Assembly (NCBI GenBank): GCA_003599885.1
Contig: QZKW01000076.1
Coordinates: 47,675-111,674, forward strand
DNA length: 64,000 bases
Origin: Desulfobacteraceae bacterium
Lineage (GTDB): Bacteria > Desulfobacterota > Desulfobacteria > Desulfobacterales > Desulfosalsimonadaceae
Direction: 5' to 3'
The notes under the pieces were generated by a model that saw only the letters and a list, made by a program, of their open reading frames with translations, had not been told where the DNA came from and made no database searches. Positions 46,242 to 55,271 of this stretch are shown here, in pieces (position 1 is the first letter of the stretch; each line of letters starts with the position of its first letter). Both the position numbers and the translations under genes were made by a program.

Positions 46242-46344
46242 AGGTTTAGAAGGAACGATGAAAATATTGGAGATGGTTCCGATACGGTAATGGATGCCAT
46301 TAACCATTGCGGTGGCATTTATGCTGAGACAGCTTCTTTTTATT

Positions 46345-48582
46345 TCAGATATGAGTCGGGATATTTTTCTTGGCCGCATCCAGCACATTGCGCAGGGTTT
46401 TTGCCAGATCGGTTTTTGATACGGGCTTCATTAATACTCTATTTATAACGGATACTTTGGTTTGAAGGATGGGGATCCGTTTACTATAGCCGGTGCACAG
46501 GATAACCGGAACATCAGCCCTGATAATTTTAATCGCGTCAGCTAATTGCTCTCCTGTCATATCGGGCATGGTCATGTCGGTCACAACGATATCAAATGCA
46601 TATGGATCGGCTTGAAAAAGCCTTAAGGCTTCCCTGCTGCTCGTTTGAAGGGTAATCTTATAACCAAGCCGTTGAAGCGTTTGCCCGGCATATTTGACTA
46701 TGGGCAATTCATCATCAACAATCAGTATGCGTTCGGCGCCGGTTGGCAGACTTTCAGGTTCAATGACTCCGGTTTCCCCTCGATTCTCAATCATGGGGAA
46801 ATATATTGAAAAGACCGACCCTTTTCCAACTTCGCTGTCAACGACTATCTCACCGCCATATGTTTTAACAATGCCATGAACGACCGCAAGCCCCAGTCCT
46901 GACCCTTCTCCAACCCCTTTTGTGGTGACATACGGCTCAAAAATGGTTTTGATCAGTTCAGGCGGTATGCCGCTACCTGTATCGGATATCTCTATTTTAA
47001 TGTAATCACCCTGTTTTAATTGCAAATACGATTCATCTATGGAACTTTTAATGTTGAAATTAGACAGATTTATTTCAAGGCGGCCGCCCGATTCTTCCAT
47101 GGAATGAACGGCGTTCATGCAAAGATTCATGAAAATCTGATGCAGATGTGTCGGGCTGCCCATTATCAGTGCGTTATTATCAATATTATATATAATTTCA
47201 ATTGTTTTTGGGACTGTTGCCCTTAAAAGTTGTATAACTTCCCTGGCTATTGAATTTACCTGTGTCGGTTTGAACGATTCGTCAGGCTGCCTGGCAAAAG
47301 CCAGAATCTGTTTTACCAGATCCTTAGCCCGCAATCCGGCTGTGTATATCTCCTTTAGATTGTCTTCCAACAACGAATTATTTTCCACGTCATCCATCGA
47401 CAATTCTGTATAGCCGATGATGGATGATAATATATTATTGAAATCATGAGCGATACCACCAGCCAGAATACCTATGGATTCCATTTTTTGGGCGCGAAGA
47501 AGACTTTCCTGAAGCATTTGCTTTTCTTTTTCCTTTACTTTCTGGTCTGTGATGTCGGTCAAAAAACACGCGATACAATCCTGATTATCAATATTTATTT
47601 TTGTATTGGAAATGTCCGTATGGATGATTGAACCATCATTACATTGAAGCGATAAATCCCTAATATGGGCATGGTTCACATATTCAGCATTCCACCAGTT
47701 TTCAAAGGAATTGGCGATACAGGTTGAATCGACGATCGTTTGCAGGTGTTTGCCGGTTAAATGGTCTTTATTGTATTTAAGCATTCTGCAGGCCGCATGA
47801 TTCGCAAAAACAATTTTAAACGAATGGATTTCAATAATCAGGATGCCTTCATTTGCTCCTTGGAAAAGGGTTCTGTAACGCCTTTCAGATTCCACCAGGG
47901 ATTTTTCTGCTTCGATGCGATCTGCGACCTGTTTTTCAAGAGATTTTCGCAATGTTTTTTCATCACTCAACGTTTGCTGAAGGCCTCTCAAAACCATGGA
48001 AATTGACAAAGCCGCAATAGCATTGAGCAAGATAAAATTAAATGAAATCGTGATCCATCTTGTTATGGTATGCGGTTTCGGATGGAGCCAATAGGGAAAA
48101 TCCAAATAAATAAAGATTCCTATTACGATCAGCATCAGGCAGTTTATCAGCAGGGCAATCATTGACGCCCTGAATCCTAAAATCACGCTGGCTACAACGG
48201 GAAAAACAAACAGCCAGACCGGACCTGAAGCGGAAGGCCCCACAACAGCAACCAGTATCATGCCCAACAGATAAGAACTTAAAATTACAGAATAAGCTTT
48301 AATCTTGAAAGGAATGCGCCGGAAAAACAATAAAACAAACACCATGGCATAAATGGCCGTATCAAATAACGCAACCGCCCAGAGTTTTTCCTTGATACAT
48401 AACAAAACGCTTGGGACATAAGCAAATAACCCAAGAACAAGACCGGTTAATAGAATGGTTAGGACAACACGTTCTTGCCAGAATTTCAGACCATCTGAAA
48501 GTGTGCTTTCTTTTGGCGTTGTAATCTTATTGAAAAAAGAGAGAATTTCTGAATTAATTTTTGCGGATAAAATTTGCTTCAT
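46345..48582 (-). CDS. Hybrid sensor histidine kinase, six-TM, PAS, HisKA, HATPase, REC
   Basis: A 745-residue inner-membrane kinase. Six hydrophobic helices lie at about 40-200, so it senses in or near the membrane. A PAS domain (about 235-350) with FANHAACRML follows. The HisKA H-box is GGIAHDFNNILSSIIGYTEL, and the HATPase has ISDTGSGIPPE and GLGLAVVHGIV. A C-terminal REC domain (about 620-740) has ILIVDDE and the phospho-Asp in VVTDMTMPD. It is the last gene of the long minus-strand signalling run, 156 bases after the HD-GYP regulator. It is paralogous to the kinases at 49907 and 61819. The ligand is unknown. Confidence 0.92.
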   Translation of the reverse strand: MKQILSAKINSEILSFFNKITTPKESTLSDGLKFWQERVVLTILLTGLVLGLFAYVPSVLLCIKEKLWAVALFDTAIYAMVFVLLFFRRIPFKIKAYSVILSSYLLGMILVAVVGPSASGPVWLFVFPVVASVILGFRASMIALLINCLMLIVIGIFIYLDFPYWLHPKPHTITRWITISFNFILLNAIAALSISMVLRGLQQTLSDEKTLRKSLEKQVADRIEAEKSLVESERRYRTLFQGANEGILIIEIHSFKIVFANHAACRMLKYNKDHLTGKHLQTIVDSTCIANSFENWWNAEYVNHAHIRDLSLQCNDGSIIHTDISNTKINIDNQDCIACFLTDITDQKVKEKEKQMLQESLLRAQKMESIGILAGGIAHDFNNILSSIIGYTELSMDDVENNSLLEDNLKEIYTAGLRAKDLVKQILAFARQPDESFKPTQVNSIAREVIQLLRATVPKTIEIIYNIDNNALIMGSPTHLHQIFMNLCMNAVHSMEESGGRLEINLSNFNIKSSIDESYLQLKQGDYIKIEISDTGSGIPPELIKTIFEPYVTTKGVGEGSGLGLAVVHGIVKTYGGEIVVDSEVGKGSVFSIYFPMIENRGETGVIEPESLPTGAERILIVDDELPIVKYAGQTLQRLGYKITLQTSSREALRLFQADPYAFDIVVTDMTMPDMTGEQLADAIKIIRADVPVILCTGYSKRIPILQTKVSVINRVLMKPVSKTDLAKTLRNVLDAAKKNIPTHI

Positions 48583-48738
48583 TGGTTCCCTGTCCTATCC
48601 AATATTTTCCGAACTGTTTTTTTGCTTAATTTTCAAGTTTTTCATGGTGAGGGCAATCGCCTATGAATTGTCTATCACCGGCCTGATGCTTATTTTTTCA
48701 TATTAAAGAAAAAAGCAGACAGCCTTGTCTCTTGTTTA

Positions 48739-49821
48739 TCAGCTCAACACCAATTCATTATTCCTGAACAGATAACAGCAGATTTCAACTACGTCCGGGT
48801 CAAAAACCCGGACTCTGTTTTTGGTTATTTCATCCAGTGCGGCATCAATACCGAGGGAGGAGCGATAAGGCCGGTGGGAAGCCATCGCTTCCACGACATC
48901 GGCCACCGCAAGGATTTTCGCCTCCATGAGAATCTGATCCCCTGAAAGTCCCTGCGGGTATCCCGAACCATCCAATCGTTCATGATGCTGATAAACCATT
49001 TTGGCCAGGGGATAGGGAAAGTCAATCCCCTTTAAAATGTTATAACCGGTCAACGGGTGTGCCTTGATAATATTGAATTCCGCTTCCGAAAGACGGGTCG
49101 GCTTGCAGAGAATCTCCGCCGGGACGGATATTTTACCAATATCATGTATCAAGCCGGCCATTTTGAGGTATTGGATCTCCTCATCATTAAAATCCATTTT
49201 TTGGGCAATGGCTTCCGCAATATTCGCCACCCGCTGCTGATGGCCAGCGGTGTATGGATCCCTTGATTCGACAGCCAGGGACATGGCTTCCACTGTGCTG
49301 TTTAAAATACGGTTTAACCGTTCATTGGCTTCCAGCAAATCCTGGGTTTGATCATTGATAATGCACTCAAGATTTTCAACTTCGAACTGACTTTGCAGGT
49401 CTAAGGCCCTTCGCCGGAGGCAATTGGAGACACTAATTAATACCTGATCCCTTTGAAAGGGTTTCACCAAAAAATCTATGGCTCCCTTTAAGATGGCGGA
49501 TGACGCTGTTTTTTTGTCAGCATGGCCGGAAATTAATAAGGTTGCGATATTCGGATATTTAATTTTAATCTCTTCCAGCAATTCGATTCCTGATTTTCCC
49601 GGCATGGCCACATCGCTGAGAACGAGGTCAAACAGCCTCTCAGATAAACAATCAATCGCCTTTTCAGCATCTTCAGCGACTTCGCATTCATATGCTTCTC
49701 TTTCCAATATCTGCTTCAGCAGATTTCTGACGGCCTCTTCATCATCGACAATCAATATTCTCTTTTTATTAATGATGATTTTATCCAATGGCATCTGTCC
49801 ATTTTTCCTTGTGGTAGACAT
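48739..49821 (-). CDS. RpfG-like response regulator with HD-GYP domain
   Basis: A 360-residue response regulator. REC domain (about 20-140) with ILIVDDEE, the phospho-Asp in LVLSDVAMPG, and KP in VKPFQRD; a coiled linker; and an HD-GYP domain (about 170-355) with LIHDIGKISVP and HHERLDGSGYPQG, so cyclic-di-GMP hydrolysis is expected. ATG 49821 has AAGGAG 4 bases upstream; the TTG at 49836 lies within that purine run. It lies 85 bases after the REC-PAS kinase, which could phosphorylate it. It is the degradation arm of a cluster that also has a GGDEF cyclase. Confidence 0.93.
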   Translation of the reverse strand: MSTTRKNGQMPLDKIIINKKRILIVDDEEAVRNLLKQILEREAYECEVAEDAEKAIDCLSERLFDLVLSDVAMPGKSGIELLEEIKIKYPNIATLLISGHADKKTASSAILKGAIDFLVKPFQRDQVLISVSNCLRRRALDLQSQFEVENLECIINDQTQDLLEANERLNRILNSTVEAMSLAVESRDPYTAGHQQRVANIAEAIAQKMDFNDEEIQYLKMAGLIHDIGKISVPAEILCKPTRLSEAEFNIIKAHPLTGYNILKGIDFPYPLAKMVYQHHERLDGSGYPQGLSGDQILMEAKILAVADVVEAMASHRPYRSSLGIDAALDEITKNRVRVFDPDVVEICCYLFRNNELVLS

Positions 49822-49906
49822 GCTCCTCCTTCCCAAATATTTAACTGATTGATATTTTAGTTTTTTGATGATTCATGGATCGATCATTTGAATAACCAAT
49901 CTCATG

Positions 49907-52084
49907 TCAGCCTTTTGAATCATCCAACACTTTCCGGACGGTTTGCGACAGAGCCTGCCGTGAAATCGGTTTCATAACAAATTCCCGGATTCCTATTTTT
50001 TTGGCCGCTTCCTCCGTCATTTTCTCGTTGAATCCCGTGCAAAGGATAATCGGGATATCCGGTCTGATTTCAATAAGTTGTCTGGATAACTGATAGCCTG
50101 TTATGTGCGGCATGGTCATATCCGTTATGACCAGATCAAATTTTTCCGGTTTGGTCTTGAACAATTCCAACGCTTCCATGCTGCTGGTTCTTCCCGCAAC
50201 TTCGTATCCCATCTTTTCCAGTATTGTTTTGCTCATCTGTACGATGGTCGGCTCATCATCAACAAACAAAATACACTCGGTCCCCCTGGAATCAGGCTCA
50301 ATCGCCTTGGGGGTCTCCTTGTCTTTACCGGAAGCTGTTATCTCCGGCAGATAGATGTGAAAACTGCTTCCTTTGCCGGGGGTACTTTCAACGGTGACGA
50401 GACCGCCATGACTTTGAACAATCCCGTGAACCACTGCCAATCCAAGTCCGGTTCCCCTGTTTTTTTCCTTTGTGGTATAATACGGCTCAAAAATCCGGTT
50501 GAGAACATCAGGCGTCATACCGCAGCCCGTATCGCTCACCGTCAGATTCATATAGGGTCCGGGAGGTAAGTTATTTATCCCGCATTCATCATCCGGGAGA
50601 TTGACCCGAATAAGACTGACCGTAAGCTCGCCGCCGTTTTCAGGCATCGCGTGGGCCGCATTGGTGCAAAGGTTCATCATGATCTGATGGATCTGCGTGG
50701 GGTCAGCGAAGATTGTTCCTAAGGCCTTTATGTTTTGATGAATTTCAATAGTTGTGGGCAGGGTCGCCCGCAGCAGCTTAAGCGCTTCTTTGATAATGAA
50801 ATGGATCTGGACCATTAAAAACTGATTTTCAGACTGCCGGCTGAATGTAAGAATCTGATTAACGAGGTCTTTGGCGCGATTGCCGGCTTTAAAAACTTCT
50901 TCAAGATGGTCTCTGGTATTAGAGCCTTCAGGTAAATCAGAAAGCGCAAGCTCCGTGTATCCCAGAACTGCCGACAGGATATTGTTGAAATCATGGGCGA
51001 TGCCCCCGGCAAGGGTGCCGATGGCCTCCATTTTCTGTGCCTGCTGGAGTTGTTTTTCTAATTTCTTGCGTTCAGAAATGTTGATCATTGTTGATCTGAT
51101 TTCAACGGTCTCACCATCAACATTTTTAACGGGTTTCAGAGAAAGGCTTCCCCATTCAAGGTGTCCATTTTTGTTTCGCACCTGAAGCTCTGCGTCCCGA
51201 ATGGGAAGCCCCTCATTAAATTGATGGGCGATTTCTTTTCTTTTTGTTTTGCCATTCGGGGTATCCGGATACAGTTCAAACAAATTCATTCCCGCGATCT
51301 CTTCTTTTGTATATCCGAACAGGTTCAGTGCTGCCTGATTGCATTCGATGATAGAATTATCCCGTGCATTAATTGAAAAAAGTGCATTCGGGGCGTTTTC
51401 ATAAAGATCCCGGTACCGGGATTCGCTTTCCCGCAGCTCCTCTTCAATCGCTTTTTGTTCTTGGATTTTTTCATTGAGCGCTTCCGTTCTTTCCGCAACC
51501 TTTTTTTCCAACGACAGGTTCAACGCTTTTAATTCTTCCTGGGCGTTGATTAAATCTTTTTGTTTATGAACGGCTGTTTCATATGCCGATAATAGAAAAT
51601 CAATGATTTGATTACGGCTTGCAGTGACTCGATAGGTTTCGTCGGCAACTCTCAGGTCTATTGTTTCTTTTTGAAGAGGCTTGTCTTCTTTTCGGAGTTT
51701 TTGTGTATCATGGATTCTATTGACACGGGATAGCAGATAGGATTCCTCATAAGGCTTTGTAATAAAATCATCCGCTCCGCAGCTTAGCCCCTTGACGATA
51801 TCCGTTAGGCCTGTCAGTGAGGTCAGCAGAACAACCGGTACCCCTTTAAGTTGCATGTCGGCCTTGATCTGTTTGCAGAGTTCGAACCCGTCCATCTCCG
51901 GCATGACGATATCGCTGATGATAAGCTCAGGCCGATATTCCCCTGCCATAGCCATGCCTTCAACGCCGTTTTTTGCAACAGCCACGATATAGCCCGTCTT
52001 TTCGAGAATCCGTTTCAGCATCTGCGCCTGTATGGCGCTGTCTTCAACGATCAGGATCTTGATTAGAGTGGTCGCTTCATTCAT
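49907..52084 (-). CDS. Hybrid histidine kinase, REC-PAS-HisKA-HATPase-REC
   Basis: A 725-residue cytoplasmic kinase. An N-terminal REC (about 8-125; phospho-Asp in LIISDIVMPEMDGF) is followed by a short module containing RNQIIDFLLSAYETAVHK and a coiled coil, PAS (about 235-345), HisKA with GGIAHDFNNILSAVLGYTEL, HATPase (SDTGCGMTPD, GLGLAVVHGIV) and a C-terminal REC (about 610-725; LVITDMTMPH). The first 215 residues are clearly paralogous to those of the next gene upstream (52139-54082), including the REC and the DFLLSAYETAV module, so the two arose by tandem duplication. With two REC domains it can act as kinase and phosphorelay hub. Confidence 0.92.
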   Translation of the reverse strand: MNEATTLIKILIVEDSAIQAQMLKRILEKTGYIVAVAKNGVEGMAMAGEYRPELIISDIVMPEMDGFELCKQIKADMQLKGVPVVLLTSLTGLTDIVKGLSCGADDFITKPYEESYLLSRVNRIHDTQKLRKEDKPLQKETIDLRVADETYRVTASRNQIIDFLLSAYETAVHKQKDLINAQEELKALNLSLEKKVAERTEALNEKIQEQKAIEEELRESESRYRDLYENAPNALFSINARDNSIIECNQAALNLFGYTKEEIAGMNLFELYPDTPNGKTKRKEIAHQFNEGLPIRDAELQVRNKNGHLEWGSLSLKPVKNVDGETVEIRSTMINISERKKLEKQLQQAQKMEAIGTLAGGIAHDFNNILSAVLGYTELALSDLPEGSNTRDHLEEVFKAGNRAKDLVNQILTFSRQSENQFLMVQIHFIIKEALKLLRATLPTTIEIHQNIKALGTIFADPTQIHQIMMNLCTNAAHAMPENGGELTVSLIRVNLPDDECGINNLPPGPYMNLTVSDTGCGMTPDVLNRIFEPYYTTKEKNRGTGLGLAVVHGIVQSHGGLVTVESTPGKGSSFHIYLPEITASGKDKETPKAIEPDSRGTECILFVDDEPTIVQMSKTILEKMGYEVAGRTSSMEALELFKTKPEKFDLVITDMTMPHITGYQLSRQLIEIRPDIPIILCTGFNEKMTEEAAKKIGIREFVMKPISRQALSQTVRKVLDDSKG

Positions 52085-52138
52085 TATAAAATCCCTTGTA
52101 TTTCTTTTTTGGTTCCGATCAATATTTCGAAACCGCCA

Positions 52139-54082
52139 TTAAAAGACCTCAACCCTATTTCGACCGTTATTTTTTGCCTGATATAAGGCCTCATCCGCTC
52201 TTTCGATCAGTTTTTCGGCAGTTGCATCCACATCCTTTGAAAATTGTGCCACACCTGTGCTGATGGTGATACGAAAACCGGATGCCTTATCTTTGAACGG
52301 ATGAGTTGCAATTTTTTCACGGAACCTTTCACATGCCAACCTCGCATTCTCTCTTGGAGTATGGGGTAAAATGATCATAAATTCTTCCCCACCATATCGA
52401 CAGACAATATCACTATTCCTGAAACATTCCTTGATCAATCTGCCTGTTTCTCTGAGGACCATGTCGCCGGTTGAGTGGCCGTAAGTATCGTTAATCGACT
52501 TAAAATGATCCAGGTCCATCATGCAAAGCACGAGGTAGTGACCATACCGGTTGTGCCTTATCACTTCATTTTTCAGTGCATCCATAAAATAACGCCGGTT
52601 GTAAAGCCCGGTTAAATCATCTATGGTTGCCATTTTCATCAAACGGTCATTCATCTGGCTAACTTCTTTTTTGAAACGTGCATTCTCTAATACGTTTAGA
52701 ACGCTTCGGGACAGGATTTCTTTTGTGATCCCCTTTTTAGGTAAATAATCGCAGGCCCCTTTCCGGATAATTTGAGAGGCAATGATTTCATCCCCTTGCC
52801 CGGTCACTACAATAACCGGTGTCTCGATGCTGCTTTTATGCAACATTTCCAAGAAATTGAATCCATTACCGTCTGGAAGGAGATAATCGATCAGAATAAG
52901 ATCAAAATTCCCCTGGTGTAAAAACTCCAGGGCTTCCTTCAAATTAACGGCCCGTGTCCAAATTACCGAGCCCGTTTCCTCCAAAACAGTTCTCAAGAGA
53001 TCAAAATCCGCATCGGAATCTTCCACTGAAAGGATATTTATTTTCTGATCAAAATTGATGTGAAGGCCCCCATCTGCATAGGGTCTTGTCTCATAAGAGT
53101 GTATGTCTTTAATTTTATTAACTATATCAGAAATTCGTCCCCCTGCGGTCTTTATTGCATCGTTATACATTTTTATTTCATCATCAGAATTCCCTGGATC
53201 GTTTAGTAATTCGAGAAAGCCCAGCAGAGCTGTCAGCGGCTGGTTTAATTCATGGGCGGTTGCACCTGCCATCTGAAGTAAAACAGTAAGCCGCTCTTCC
53301 TCAATCACCTTTTGTTGATCTTCCAGGATTATTTTGTTGGCGGTTTCGAGTTCTATCATGGATTGCTTGAGATTCCCGGTCGTCTTTCTCAATTCATCCT
53401 CGGTTAATTTCAGTTCTATGATTTTCTGATTGAGCATCGACGTCCGATCCTCAACAAGCCTCTCCAGCGAGAGGTTGAGTTCTTTTAAGTCCTCATCCGC
53501 TTTGACCAGACTTTTGTTTTTAAAGACAGCCGTTTCATAGGCTGAAAGAAGAAAATCGATAATACGGTGCCGGTTTGCATTGATTCGATAAACTTCCCCT
53601 GCAACAGAGATATCAATGGGTTCTTCTTTCTCGGATTGCCTGCTACTGAGGATACTTTTATTATCAAGGACTTGCTTAATACTGGCCAGAAGAAGATTTT
53701 CCTGATACGGTTTTGTGATGAAGTCGTCCGCTTCACAACTAAGACCTTTAATAACATCCTCCGGACCTTTGAGAGATGTCAGCAAAACGAAAGGAATCGA
53801 CTTCAAGAAAGGTTCCGATTTGATTTTTCTGCAGAGGTCGAATCCGTCCATCTCCGGCATGACGATATCGCTGATAATAAGGTTAGGCAGATACTCTTTT
53901 GCGATGGCCAGCCCTTCAACGCCGTTTCTTGCCACAGCCGTGTCATATCCGGCTTTTTCGAGAATACGTTTCAGCATAAGCGACTGTATGGCACTGTCTT
54001 CAACAATTAATATGCGCACTTCAGATACAGGCGCTGGTTGGATTCCGGCATTCCGGGCACTGTCAAAATGGATTTTCGCCAT
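52139..54082 (-). CDS. REC-DHp-REC-GGDEF diguanylate cyclase, WspR-like output
   Basis: A 647-residue cytoplasmic protein. REC1 (about 22-140; phospho-Asp72), a linker with RHRIIDFLLSAYETAV, a coiled coil, then an HisKA-like DHp helix pair (about 265-330) whose LQMAGATAHELNQPLTALLGF holds the phosphorylatable His277. No HATPase follows. REC2 (about 347-470; Asp399) and a GGDEF domain (about 482-647) come next, with DLDHFKSIND, GGEEF (564-568) and I-site RNSD (555-558). So a lone histidine sits between two receivers, which could pass phosphate REC1 to His to REC2. AAGGA lies 8 bases before the ATG. It follows cheB by 25 bases and is the expected output of the chemosensory array, as WspR is in Pseudomonas. 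Confidence 0.92.
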   Translation of the reverse strand: MAKIHFDSARNAGIQPAPVSEVRILIVEDSAIQSLMLKRILEKAGYDTAVARNGVEGLAIAKEYLPNLIISDIVMPEMDGFDLCRKIKSEPFLKSIPFVLLTSLKGPEDVIKGLSCEADDFITKPYQENLLLASIKQVLDNKSILSSRQSEKEEPIDISVAGEVYRINANRHRIIDFLLSAYETAVFKNKSLVKADEDLKELNLSLERLVEDRTSMLNQKIIELKLTEDELRKTTGNLKQSMIELETANKIILEDQQKVIEEERLTVLLQMAGATAHELNQPLTALLGFLELLNDPGNSDDEIKMYNDAIKTAGGRISDIVNKIKDIHSYETRPYADGGLHINFDQKINILSVEDSDADFDLLRTVLEETGSVIWTRAVNLKEALEFLHQGNFDLILIDYLLPDGNGFNFLEMLHKSSIETPVIVVTGQGDEIIASQIIRKGACDYLPKKGITKEILSRSVLNVLENARFKKEVSQMNDRLMKMATIDDLTGLYNRRYFMDALKNEVIRHNRYGHYLVLCMMDLDHFKSINDTYGHSTGDMVLRETGRLIKECFRNSDIVCRYGGEEFMIILPHTPRENARLACERFREKIATHPFKDKASGFRITISTGVAQFSKDVDATAEKLIERADEALYQAKNNGRNRVEVF

Positions 54083-54107
54083 TAGAGGATTCCTTTATCT
54101 AAGACTT

Positions 54108-55247
54108 TCATGTCTCTTCCTTCCCGCCTCCTGATGCCTTTTGAAACCGGATAAGGGTATCGGCGATGCTACTCAACGGAAGGATATGCTTTACGGCACC
54201 TATTGCGATGGCCTCTTTCGGCATGCCGAATATCACGCTGCTTGCTTCATCCTGGGCAATTGTCAGGCCACCCGCCAGGGCGATGGCTTTCATTCCTTCA
54301 CTGCCGTCGTTCCCCATTCCGGTGAGAAGTACCCCCGCCGTTCGGCTGCCGAAATATTTCGCTGCAGAATTCATCGTCAGGGTAACGGAAGGGCGATGTC
54401 CGCTAAACGGTTCTCCGGAAGAAAGAATAAACCGGCCATTACGGTCAAATTCCAGATGCGTCTGCTCCTGCGGGAAATAGATATTGCCGGGCATCGGCCG
54501 TTCACCCTGCCGGGCGATGGAGACATTCATGCGGCATTCGGATGACAGCCACTCAACAAAGCCGTTTAAGAACCCATCGGCAATGTGTTGAACACATATA
54601 ACCGGTATTTTAAATGATGGCGGCAACTCGGGCAGGATTTCCTGGAGCGCTTTTGGTCCCCCGGTGGACGCGCCGATAACAACGATATCCAAAACTGTTG
54701 AGTTTTGGATATCCATTGGTAATATGGGCTTTTGAGGTTCGGGAGGCTTGAGAAGGGGTGCAGTTTCGGTAAATTTCTTGAATACGCGCACACCGGAAAG
54801 GATCCGGATTTTGCTGATGAGTTGAGCAATTTCGACTGAAGATGATAAACCTGCTCCGAATCCAGGTTTTGTAAAAACATCGATGGCGCCGGCTTCAATG
54901 AGACGAAACACATTATCCGACCCCTTGGCTACGGAAACGCTGACCGCAAGAATCGGACACGGGTATTTGTTCATGATTTCACGGGTCAGCTCCAGGCCGC
55001 TCATCACGGGCATATACAGGTCCGTGCAGACTACAGCCGGTTTTAACGCAGGCATCATCGATAGCGCTTCCCTTCCGTTTCTCGCCGTCCCGACCACTTC
55101 GATATCCGGCGCGGTTGAGAGCGCCCTTTTTAAAGAGGTTAAAGCAATCAGCGAATCATCAACCAGCAGTACACGAATCTTGGGGGGAGCCGTAGTGCCA
55201 GGTGAGTTTTTGTTTTTTCGGGAATCAAGGTCTGTTAGTCCATTCAA
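54108..55247 (-). CDS. cheB: CheB protein-glutamate methylesterase
   Basis: A 379-residue response regulator-methylesterase that removes methyl groups from receptors. REC domain: VLLVDDS (Asp30, Asp31), phospho-Asp76 in VCTDLYMP. Methylesterase domain: catalytic Ser194 in IGASTGGP, His221 in VQHI and Asp314 in TGMGNDG, so the triad is complete. The frame opens with TTG at 55247, with AAGGA 9 bases upstream; no better start is seen. It starts 24 bases after the cheA stop. It corresponds to WspF/FrzG in Wsp-type systems. Confidence 0.95.
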   Translation of the reverse strand: MNGLTDLDSRKNKNSPGTTAPPKIRVLLVDDSLIALTSLKRALSTAPDIEVVGTARNGREALSMMPALKPAVVCTDLYMPVMSGLELTREIMNKYPCPILAVSVSVAKGSDNVFRLIEAGAIDVFTKPGFGAGLSSSVEIAQLISKIRILSGVRVFKKFTETAPLLKPPEPQKPILPMDIQNSTVLDIVVIGASTGGPKALQEILPELPPSFKIPVICVQHIADGFLNGFVEWLSSECRMNVSIARQGERPMPGNIYFPQEQTHLEFDRNGRFILSSGEPFSGHRPSVTLTMNSAAKYFGSRTAGVLLTGMGNDGSEGMKAIALAGGLTIAQDEASSVIFGMPKEAIAIGAVKHILPLSSIADTLIRFQKASGGGKEET

Positions 55248-55271
55248 ACCGTATCATTCCTTGTTGAGGGA

